From Zoogloea sp021286885 (lineage in GTDB: Bacteria > Pseudomonadota > Gammaproteobacteria > Burkholderiales > Rhodocyclaceae): a DNA stretch of 64,000 nt. How positions within the stretch are numbered: the first letter of the stretch is position 1; each line of letters opens with the position of its first letter. The stretch lies in assembly GCF_041915215.1 (NCBI RefSeq), contig NZ_JAYSBV010000001.1; one strand, 5' to 3'. Made by a program: the position numbers and the translations under genes. Shown here piece after piece: positions 25,749-31,754 of this stretch. Under the pieces are notes generated by a model, which had not been told where the DNA came from, made no database searches, and saw only the letters and a list, made by a program, of their open reading frames with translations.

Positions 25749-25997
25749 ATGCCGAACACGAAGACGACAGGTGACAAGGCTGCGACGGCGGCATCCAAGA
25801 CCCTGCAAAGCAAGTCGACGGGCGCCAACTCCAAGACGGCGGCGGGAAGTGCCCTCTCACAAAAAGACGCACCTAAGAAGCAGACTTCGCCGCAAGCCGC
25901 GAAAGCCGCATCGAAGGTTTTGACCGATGGTCGAACCAGCGCCCAGTCGAAATCCGCCGCGGGGAGTGCGTTGTCTCAATCCAAGGGCAAGAAATGA
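25749..25997 (+). CDS. Small Lys/Ala/Ser-rich repeat protein, function unknown
   Basis: An 82-aa basic, low-complexity protein with two similar units of about 30 residues: KAATAASKTLQSKSTGANSK then TAAGSALSQ, and KAAKAASKVLTDGRTSAQSK then SAAGSALSQ. It has no signal peptide, Cys or His. GAGGAG lies nine bases before the ATG, which supports translation. I do not recognise a named family. Composition suggests a disordered nucleic-acid-associated or stress protein. It lies between cueR and a His-rich periplasmic protein gene. Confidence 0.7.
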   Translation: MPNTKTTGDKAATAASKTLQSKSTGANSKTAAGSALSQKDAPKKQTSPQAAKAASKVLTDGRTSAQSKSAAGSALSQSKGKK

Positions 25998-26042
25998 AGC
26001 CCGGGCGAGGATGTCAAACCTGCAGAGTGCCTGACGAGAAGA

Positions 26043-26056
26043 TGACAGAGTTGTAA
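26043..26056 (+). promoter_or_regulatory. CusR/CopR-type box upstream of 26143 gene
   Basis: TGACA-GAGT-TGTAA matches TTACA-N4-TGTAA except for one base and lies 87 bp before the ATG of the His-rich periplasmic protein gene. It is the leftmost of five similar boxes in the window. Confidence 0.5.
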
Positions 26057-26142
26057 CCGACCTGTTCGGGAATGGTAAGGGTCGAAGTCGCATGATGTGT
26101 CTGCCAGTTAGTTCATAACAACGGAACCGAAGGAGATACATC

Positions 26143-26508
26143 ATGAAACTGATTTCGACCCTGTTTGCTGCCCTGATGGTCACCGCCGCAAGTGCCTACG
26201 CCGACCCGGGCATCGACAACCATGAAGAAGCCAACGGCCACATGTTGAATGAGGTCCAGAAGCACAAGTCCACGGCCGCAGACGTCAAGCTGGAGCGTGA
26301 GCGCCAGAAAAACCTGGACCGCGACAAGGGCAATCACGAGGAAGGCGTCGGCGGGCACGCCCTTCACGAAGTGAAGAAGATGGCCCCGGCCACCAAGGAG
26401 AGCCAAGCCAAGAAGCGGGCGGCCGAGAAGTCGCTCGACCGCGACAAGGACAATCACGAAGAAGGCGTAGGTGGCCACGGCCTCTATGAGGCCACCAAGG
26501 GTAAATAA
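26143..26508 (+). CDS. Periplasmic His/Glu-rich repeat protein
   Basis: A 121-aa protein with a clean Sec signal (MKLISTLFAALMVTAASAYA) and a charged mature part containing three repeats around NHEE: DNHEEANGHMLNEVQK, GNHEEGVGGHALHEVKK and DNHEEGVGGHGLYEATK. Each has His-Glu-Glu followed by GH, a plausible metal-binding pattern. No characterised family is recognised. AGGAG lies nine bases before the ATG. The upstream CusR-like box and copper-gene neighbours suggest a periplasmic copper or silver buffer; this is an inference. Confidence 0.75.
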   Translation: MKLISTLFAALMVTAASAYADPGIDNHEEANGHMLNEVQKHKSTAADVKLERERQKNLDRDKGNHEEGVGGHALHEVKKMAPATKESQAKKRAAEKSLDRDKDNHEEGVGGHGLYEATKGK

Positions 26509-26518
26509 GAGGAATAAC

Positions 26519-26543
26519 GCGGCGGCCCTCCTGGTGCCGCCGC
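26519..26543. terminator. Strong hairpin between convergent genes
   Basis: GCGGCGGC (26519-26526) pairs perfectly with GCCGCCGC (26536-26543) around a 9-base loop. It lies between the stop of the His-rich protein gene and the convergent nuclease gene and lacks a long T tract. Confidence 0.5.
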
Positions 26544-26563
26544 TTCAGCTTCAGCCGCGCCCG

Positions 26564-27829
26564 TCAGAATGCACGGGCGATGGCTTCCACAGGTTTGATT
26601 CCGCTCCCGAAACGCGAAATGGCTTCCCGGTGCTGTCGTAGCTCGCCATACGGCAGATAGCGAATATTCAGTTCCCGAACCTGAGAAAACGCGGGACGCA
26701 GCACCTGCTGCCGAACATCAGCCTCCCGGTCATCGGGCGCAACGAGGAACAGGTGAAGACGCTGTGCCGTTCCACCTGACAGCGCCAGATCCAGGAGCCG
26801 AACGATGCCGGAATAGATCGACGTCGTGTGCTCCACCTCGAAGGCCGCCACGACGGCACCGGAATCCCGTTCAAGCCAGATCACATCGATGAGCCGCACG
26901 GCCTCAGCGCCTTCGCTCTGCAAAGCCGGCGGCAAGACCGTGATACAGCCATCCCCGAGGCGACCCTCTCGATACGGGCGCGTCTGATCGTTGCTGGCGA
27001 TCCACACCGAGAACCCCAAGGCCAGCCCGAGATCTCTCAGCCACCCTTGCACTTCCGTGTGCCCCTCGTCGGAGACCCGGTTCTTGTCCAGTTGCTTGGC
27101 AAAGGCAGCCGTTTCCTCCCGCACGGCCGCCAGGTCCTTTTCCCAGGCGTCGGTCGCCTTGGCATCCCCCGCCGCAGGCGGTAAAGGATAGCGCTCCATG
27201 CCCAGATCGAACATGAGCCCAGCCACCGCGCCGAGGTCATTGGACAGGCGATCCCGGTGACGCTGGTTGAACTCGATAAGCCCTTGCCGCATCGCCAGAT
27301 AGTGATCCCAACGCCCGAGCTTGACCCCCGCACCGGTCAGGGCGTTGTAGCCCTTCACGATGGCGGTATTGAACGGAACGACGATCGTCGGATGGATGAA
27401 ATACAGCAGGTTGGCCGCGGCGGGGCCAAGGCCCTTGATGCCCTTGGCTTCAAGCGTGCGGATTGCCTGAAGCACGTCGGCCTCCTTGGTACAGCAGTCG
27501 CACACATGCAGCAGACGGCCAAAGGCACGCTGATTGTCCCTGTCCTCGTAGATGTCCGGGATGCGCAGCTTGGGCTTCCACAGGAAAGCATGATCGGCCC
27601 CCTTGAAGATCTGGCGCTGCTCGGCAATCGAGGCGACGACGGTTTCGAGGGATGATCCTCGATAGACATTGCCGAATGTGTCCTCGTCGATCTCTTTGAT
27701 GACCTGGCCGACTCCACGTCGAATCGAACGAAAATTCTTCAGGCGTTCGGGCCACAAGAACCAGGATTGGTATGTTCCATTGGGGTCTTGCTTCCAACGA
27801 TCGATCAAGAGGTGGGTGGTCTCAGACAT
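26564..27829 (-). CDS. Putative nuclease with HhH-like and PD-(D/E)XK-like regions
   Basis: A 421-aa soluble protein. About residues 128-150 (LEAKGIKGLGPAAANLLYFI) look like a helix-hairpin-helix DNA-binding motif, as in DNA glycosylases. Near 305-335 DVIWLERDSGAVVAAFEVEH, then TTSIYSGIVRLLDLAL, resembles a restriction-endonuclease-like core with acidic residues on adjacent strands (ExE where many enzymes have ExK). It could be a repair or defence nuclease. No methyltransferase or helicase is beside it, which argues against classical restriction-modification. The start is the ATG at 27829, since the longer frame needs a TTG. No ribosome site is obvious. Confidence 0.5.
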   Translation of the reverse strand: MSETTHLLIDRWKQDPNGTYQSWFLWPERLKNFRSIRRGVGQVIKEIDEDTFGNVYRGSSLETVVASIAEQRQIFKGADHAFLWKPKLRIPDIYEDRDNQRAFGRLLHVCDCCTKEADVLQAIRTLEAKGIKGLGPAAANLLYFIHPTIVVPFNTAIVKGYNALTGAGVKLGRWDHYLAMRQGLIEFNQRHRDRLSNDLGAVAGLMFDLGMERYPLPPAAGDAKATDAWEKDLAAVREETAAFAKQLDKNRVSDEGHTEVQGWLRDLGLALGFSVWIASNDQTRPYREGRLGDGCITVLPPALQSEGAEAVRLIDVIWLERDSGAVVAAFEVEHTTSIYSGIVRLLDLALSGGTAQRLHLFLVAPDDREADVRQQVLRPAFSQVRELNIRYLPYGELRQHREAISRFGSGIKPVEAIARAF

Positions 27830-27872
27830 GAACAAGAAAGGCAAGACAGATAGTCGATCAGGATATCACCAA

Positions 27873-27906
27873 GCAAAGGTGCAACGGGGCTCGGGCCCAC
27901 CTTTGC
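27873..27906. terminator. Inverted repeat between nuclease and IHF-like genes
   Basis: GCAAAGGTG (27873-27881) and CACCTTTGC (27898-27906) form a perfect 9-bp stem around a GC-rich 16-base loop with its own GGGC/GCCC pairing. It lies after the IHF-like gene stop (leftward) and 44 bp upstream of the nuclease start, so it may be a terminator or an operator for the nuclease. Confidence 0.45.
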
Positions 27907-27928
27907 ACAGGGGCTTTCCTGATGCCTT

Positions 27929-28201
27929 TTACACTCGCTCGCGTAGCGCTTTGCCGGCCTTGAATCGCACGACCACTTTGGGAGGGATGTTCACGGCATC
28001 TCCGGTCTTCGGGTTGCGCCCCTTTCTGGCGTCACGCCGGTGGGGGGCAAAGCTCCCAAAATCGCGGATTTCTATCCGTCCGCCGTCCGTGAGCGACTGG
28101 GCCATCGAGCGGAGGATCGTAAGGACCGACTGTTCAACCCGATCCGACTCGACGTGCGGCATTCGTGCCCCCAATAGAGCCATTAGTTCCGATCTAAGCA
28201 T
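27929..28201 (-). CDS. IHF-beta/HU family DNA-bending protein
   Basis: A 90-aa protein matching the HU/IHF family along its whole length: N-terminal helices MLRSELMALLGARMPHVESD, the beta-arm lead EIRDFGSFAPHRRDARKGRN and the DNA-intercalating PKTGD turn (residues 66-70), then a closing helix (FKAGKALRER). The SxLxxxL start and IEIRxFGSF segment are closer to IHF beta than to HU. It is an accessory copy: chromosomes carry ihfB next to rpsA, which is absent here. It could assist recombination or regulate the island. The ATG at 28201 gives the family length; a frame to 28258 is too long. Confidence 0.88.
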   Translation of the reverse strand: MLRSELMALLGARMPHVESDRVEQSVLTILRSMAQSLTDGGRIEIRDFGSFAPHRRDARKGRNPKTGDAVNIPPKVVVRFKAGKALRERV

Positions 28202-28284
28202 TCGAATATTGTATCCAAAATCTCCCGACGACCAGATCACCGTGGGATGGCGTGGCACCCGAAATCGGCCTGCTCCCGTTTAAA

Positions 28285-29579
28285 TCACGTAACTGATGCC
28301 ACACCACCCAGTTTGAAGTAGCGTAACAGCGCCTCATGCAGGCGTCGTTGTAATTCCTTCGTATCCGCACCGGTGATCGTGGCGTACAACACTGGCGAGA
28401 TGTCCTTGAAGGTGCCAACAATGCGCGGATCAAAATGACTTCCCGATTCGCGGACAATGATCTGCATCGCCTCCTCGAACCCCATCGGGGATTTGTAGGA
28501 ACGCTCGGAGGTCAGCGCATCGAACACATCGACGACAGCAAAGATCCGGGCAATCAGCGGAATCTCGTCACCGCGCAAACCATCCGGGTATCCCTTGCCG
28601 TCCAGCCTTTCATGGTGGTGCCGGATGATCACCGCGGCCTCCTGCAACCAGGGGTTTCCAGTGACGATCTCCGTACCAAGGACCGGATGCGTCTGCATGA
28701 TCTGGAGTTCAGCGGGCGTCAAGGTGCCCCCTTCAGGAGAATGTGGTCGGGAATGCCGATCTTGCCCACGTCGTGCAGGAAGGCGCCGGCGACCAGATGC
28801 GAGATCTCCTCCACCGAGACCTTCAGTGCCTCCGCCAGACCGATGGCGTAGAGGGTGACCCGATAGTTATGGGCATCCGTGCCGGAATCCTTCTTGGCCA
28901 CGGCATTACCCAGGGAGCGGATCAGCGATAGGTTCGAGTCGAGCAAGGAACGGGACAGTCCCATGGAGCGTCGCAGCATGGCGAGCATCAGCGGGTACAG
29001 CACGAAGGCGGTGGCCAGCACGGCCCCGACGGCAGTGAGAGCTCCCGTACGAACCTGATCCCGCTGGGCCCGGACGGTTTCCGCATCGAGCCGGCTGATC
29101 GTTCGCACGTAGCCCGCAAGGCGGTCATTGCTGTCCACAATTGGAACAACCACGTGAATGAGGTGTTCGGCACTCACGTCGAGCCAGGTGCGGTGAATCT
29201 GATCGCGTTCGGGGCGCTTCAGCGCCTGGGTACGGAGGACGTCGATGAGCGAGGTGGCGCTCGTTCCCCAGTTCTCATAGACCTGACGGCCAGCCCGGTC
29301 GAACACCTGCAGGCCGACAAAGCGACTCTTATCGAGCAGACGTTCCAGGCCGTCATGACCGTCTGGCCGACCGGAACTGAGGATCATCTGCATTGCAGGG
29401 TTCGCGAAATGGCGGGCACTTCGCGTGGCTTGCTCCAAGGCCGCCCGCTCGGCGCGGTAGGTACCAATCCAGTAGGCAACACCGCCGGCGATGAGCGCAA
29501 CAACCAGCGCAGCCAGCCCAAGTCGGATGGCCAGCATCCAGCGCAACTGACGGGGGGTTTCCGGCAAAGGGGTACTCAC
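28285..29579 (-). pseudogene. HD-GYP domain protein split by a one-base frameshift
   Basis: The N-terminal frame (29579-28719; GTG start) has two membrane helices (about 15-40 and 180-205) around a periplasmic sensor region. It then reads the first part of an HD-GYP phosphodiesterase domain, with the HD pair in FLHDVGKIGIPDHILLKG. There it stops, and the +1-shifted frame continues without loss as LTPAELQIMQTHP, HHERLDGKGYPDGL and DVFDALTSERSYK. Adding one C to the run of five at 28727-28731 restores one protein of about 431 aa. HD-GYP enzymes hydrolyse cyclic di-GMP. The shift may be real decay, phase variation in a homopolymer, or a sequencing error. It follows the flgB-like gene by 9 bp. 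Confidence 0.75.
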
Positions 29580-29588
29580 GTGAGCCCG

Positions 29589-30260
29589 TCACTTCAGGTT
29601 CTGGAGCATTTCCATTTCATGCTTGAAGTGCCCACTCACCCGGTCCATTGCGAACTGCAGCATCATCGTGTTCTCCGCAAATTTGGCGCGCTCGACATCC
29701 ATCTCGACCGTGTTCCCATCGATCGAGCCCTGGCTGGGCACATGGTATTTGAGCGGGATGGATGCCTGGGGATTGGCACTTTGCCCAGGCAAATGCCCTG
29801 CCGAGGTCGTAACCAAGGAAACCGGAGGTACGGTTTCCGATGCCTGGACAATACGTAGCGCTTCCTGGAAATCGATGTCGATGGCCTTGTAACCCGGCGT
29901 GTCGGCATTGGCGATATTCGACGCGATGATCTGCTGCCGATACGCTCGCAGTCCCATCGCGACTTGTTGAAAGTCGTGGCTCGGATGCCCCGAACCTGCC
30001 AAGGGAATGTGTCGGGATTGCAAACCCGTTCCCAGCGCCGTCCGTGTGTCGCGCGAAGCCGAACTGGCCCCCGCCGTGCTTGAGGCAACAGGGAAGGACG
30101 CACCTGCAGGGGGCGCTCCAACGGTACCGCGGCCCAATGCCTGGGATAGCGCGGACGCAAAAGAGGGTGCGCCGCTCATCGGTGCCCCATGCGCACTGTG
30201 TCCGTTATTCTCGACTACCGGAGCAGATCCAGAAGTCCCAACGCCAGTGACGGGAGGCAT
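29589..30260 (-). CDS. flgB: FlgB-like flagellar rod protein with long N-terminal extension
   Basis: A 223-aa protein whose C-terminal 130 residues match the proximal rod protein FlgB: RAYRQQIIASNIANADTPGY at 105-124 (rod signature), then a central segment and a C-terminal coiled end (FAENTMMLQFAMDRVSGHF). Ordinary FlgB is about 130-150 aa and begins close to this motif. Here about 85 residues rich in Gly, Ala, Ser and Pro precede it and look disordered. AGGAG nine bases before the ATG at 30260 supports the long start. No other flagellar gene is present. It is 9 bp upstream of the HD-GYP gene and just downstream of a small Cys/His protein gene, so it seems part of a small leftward operon in the island. 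Confidence 0.8.
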   Translation of the reverse strand: MPPVTGVGTSGSAPVVENNGHSAHGAPMSGAPSFASALSQALGRGTVGAPPAGASFPVASSTAGASSASRDTRTALGTGLQSRHIPLAGSGHPSHDFQQVAMGLRAYRQQIIASNIANADTPGYKAIDIDFQEALRIVQASETVPPVSLVTTSAGHLPGQSANPQASIPLKYHVPSQGSIDGNTVEMDVERAKFAENTMMLQFAMDRVSGHFKHEMEMLQNLK

Positions 30261-30266
30261 GGCCCA

Positions 30267-30515
30267 TTACTCCTGTTCGTTCATGATCAGGATGGCTTTC
30301 ACCGGGTCGATCGGTCCGGTCTCGTGCCATTTACTGCTGAGCTTTGGCACCGGCGGCTTGTCTAGGCAGCCATGGTTGCACTCCACGATCCAGCGTTTCA
30401 TCAACACCGCCTGGCAAAAAGAAAAGGCGATGGCTTCGGGTTTGCAGCCGACCGCTTCGGCCAGGATGCGGCACGAACACCGGCTCCCGTGTTCATCGTG
30501 GACGTGCGATTTCAT
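30267..30515 (-). CDS. Small Cys/His-containing hypothetical protein
   Basis: An 82-aa protein starting MKSHVHDEHGSRCSCRILAE, with five Cys, several His and an aromatic C-terminal half (KRWIVECNHGCLDKPPVP). There is no signal peptide. Its stop codon lies in the ribosome-binding region of the flgB-like gene (AGGAGTAA), which suggests translational linkage. The longer frame, from 30599, crosses a terminator hairpin and is rejected. No family is recognised. The Cys-x-Cys and Cys-x3-Cys groups could bind metal. The start lacks a good ribosome site. Confidence 0.45.
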   Translation of the reverse strand: MKSHVHDEHGSRCSCRILAEAVGCKPEAIAFSFCQAVLMKRWIVECNHGCLDKPPVPKLSSKWHETGPIDPVKAILIMNEQE

Positions 30516-30527
30516 TTTGGAAACACC

Positions 30528-30549
30528 GAGGCCCCTAAAGAGGGGCCTC
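30528..30549 (-). terminator. Terminator hairpin after the 30562 gene
   Basis: GAGGCCCC (30528-30535) pairs perfectly with GGGGCCTC (30542-30549) across a 6-base loop, 13 bp past the stop of the leftward gene ending at 30562. The following T-run is poor. Confidence 0.6.
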
Positions 30550-30561
30550 TGAACGATTAAC

Positions 30562-30813
30562 TTACTTAGCGTCTCGCTGGTGGTTGTGACGCTTCGCATC
30601 CTTCGCCGGAGCCGGCTTGTCAGCCGTGGCTTCGGAGGTCGGAGCCGGCACGCCGGTCTTCTCGGTCATGTGGGAATGGGGCTTCACCTTCTTCGGTGCA
30701 GCCTTTTCGGTTTGTTCGGCCGGCGCCTTGTCGGCATCTGCGGCCTGCGCGCCAAAGGACAGGGCTGCGACGGTGGCGATCAGGGCGGTCGAAAGGAAGG
30801 TATTGAGTTTCAT
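30562..30813 (-). CDS. Small periplasmic Lys/Pro/His-rich protein
   Basis: An 83-aa protein with a Sec signal (MKLNTFLSTALIATVAALSFGAQA) and a disordered mature part of about 59 residues rich in Ala, Lys, Pro and His (KPHSHMTEKTGVPAPTSEAT; KRHNHQRDAK). The PHSHMTEK segment and His pairs suggest weak metal binding. No characterised family is recognised. GGAG lies eight bases before the ATG. A perfect CusR-type box lies 106 bp upstream, so copper induction is likely. It resembles in character the small proteins at 26143 and 46235. Confidence 0.72.
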   Translation of the reverse strand: MKLNTFLSTALIATVAALSFGAQAADADKAPAEQTEKAAPKKVKPHSHMTEKTGVPAPTSEATADKPAPAKDAKRHNHQRDAK

Positions 30814-30918
30814 GACAGCATCTCCAAAAGTGGGTATCCAAAAAATTCGTGAAGCCGGTGGGCGAGTCCGACATGCCCAGTGTGTGCTTTTCTAGCCGTC
30901 AGGGACATGACCCAACGA

Positions 30919-30932
30919 TTACATTCTTGTAA
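30919..30932 (-). promoter_or_regulatory. Perfect CusR/CopR-type box
   Basis: TTACA-TTCT-TGTAA, a perfect dyad 106 bp before the start of the small periplasmic protein gene at 30813. The flanking TGACCCA also occurs next to the boxes at 31733 and 46650. Confidence 0.65.
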
Positions 30933-30953
30933 GGTTTTCGGATGGCCTCACGG

Positions 30954-31244
30954 TCAATCGCGCGTTGGAAACGCAGCGAGGAAGGCCTTCTGAAACTCCA
31001 GTGTGCAGGACAGCAGCGCGGTCCAGTGATCCACTGCAATGCGCCCCTTCTCCGGGAACACCGAGAAGTCCCCCTGCAACAGAGCCTCGGCGTCGTGATC
31101 CGCCTGGCGCACCCATTTCTGCAGGGCCTCGTTGGATAACGTGGCGACTTGCTCGCCGTAGGTCATGGTCAGCCGGCACAAACCTGCAGCCAAGTCCAGT
31201 TGGTCCTGCAGGCGCTCCCGCAGGTCATCGCTCGATTCTTCCAT
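30954..31244 (-). CDS. Hypothetical cytoplasmic helical protein
   Basis: A 96-aa all-helical protein without signal peptide (MEESSDDLRERLQDQLDLAA to EFQKAFLAAFPTRD). It is acidic at the N-terminus and amphipathic throughout, vaguely like phasin or small bundle proteins, but no family is recognised with confidence. The ATG at 31244 has GAGGGGG upstream and is preferred to the frame start at 31277. It lies between the periplasmic protein gene and a lipoprotein gene, all leftward, and may share their copper-linked transcription. Confidence 0.6.
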   Translation of the reverse strand: MEESSDDLRERLQDQLDLAAGLCRLTMTYGEQVATLSNEALQKWVRQADHDAEALLQGDFSVFPEKGRIAVDHWTALLSCTLEFQKAFLAAFPTRD

Positions 31245-31301
31245 GGTCGTCCCCCTCGCTTTGGATGACCCTGCCAAATCTTCCGCCGGGGCCGCGTGCC
31301 A

Positions 31302-31661
31302 TCATTGGCTTAGGCTAGCCGCTGCGTCGCGATGTGCTTTCTCAAGCACACGGGCCTCCTGGGCCGCTTCCTTGAGCTTGAGCCGAAGGGCACTGCAGTG
31401 AGAGGCCCAGAGCCCGGCGTCCCCCTTCGGACGCCCCGAATACGCAACAGCCATCTTCTCGTGCTGCTTCGCTTCGGCCTCGTAGCTTGCCGCCTTACCC
31501 GCGAAGTAATCGGCGATGCGTTGATGATCCGCCGGCGCGGACGCGCTCGAAATGAACTCGGGCAATTCCGCCACAGGAGGCGTGATCGGCGTCGAGGAAC
31601 AGGCGCCCAGGGACAGGACCAGTGCGACACCCGCGAGTGTCATGCCAAGACTGCGTTTCAT
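31302..31661 (-). CDS. Small lipoprotein, helical
   Basis: A 119-aa predicted lipoprotein: signal MKRSLGMTLAGVALVLSLGA with the acylated Cys at residue 21, then an entirely helical mature domain (ADHQRIADYFAGKAASYEAE, QHEKMAVAYSG, LKEAAQEARVLEKAHRDAAA). Such DUF4398-like or coiled-coil envelope proteins occur in metal-resistance loci, but no function is known. The ATG at 31661 has GGAGG eleven bases upstream; GTG at 31670 is an alternative. A partial CusR-type box lies 72 bp upstream. Confidence 0.72.
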   Translation of the reverse strand: MKRSLGMTLAGVALVLSLGACSSTPITPPVAELPEFISSASAPADHQRIADYFAGKAASYEAEAKQHEKMAVAYSGRPKGDAGLWASHCSALRLKLKEAAQEARVLEKAHRDAAASLSQ

Positions 31662-31732
31662 GATGTCCACCTCCGTGTGAATGTGCAGGATCAGTGTGAA
31701 ACCGGCCGGCTGACGCTAGCGTGACCCAAGCA

Positions 31733-31746
31733 TTACATCCCTGTCC
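31733..31746 (-). promoter_or_regulatory. Partial CusR/CopR-type box
   Basis: TTACA-TCCC-TGTCC keeps one perfect half-site and part of the other, preceded by GTGACCCAAGCA as at the other boxes. It lies 72 bp before the lipoprotein start. Confidence 0.45.
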
Positions 31747-31754
31747 CCGAAATG

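Noticed and set aside
26143..26508. The NHEE repeats as a CRISPR-like or DNA repeat array
   Set aside because: Repeats are at protein level with diverged DNA, inside one translated frame with a signal peptide.
30540..30852. Plus-strand frames around 30580-30895
   Set aside because: They are antisense to the signal-peptide gene at 30562-30813, which has a good ribosome site and terminator.
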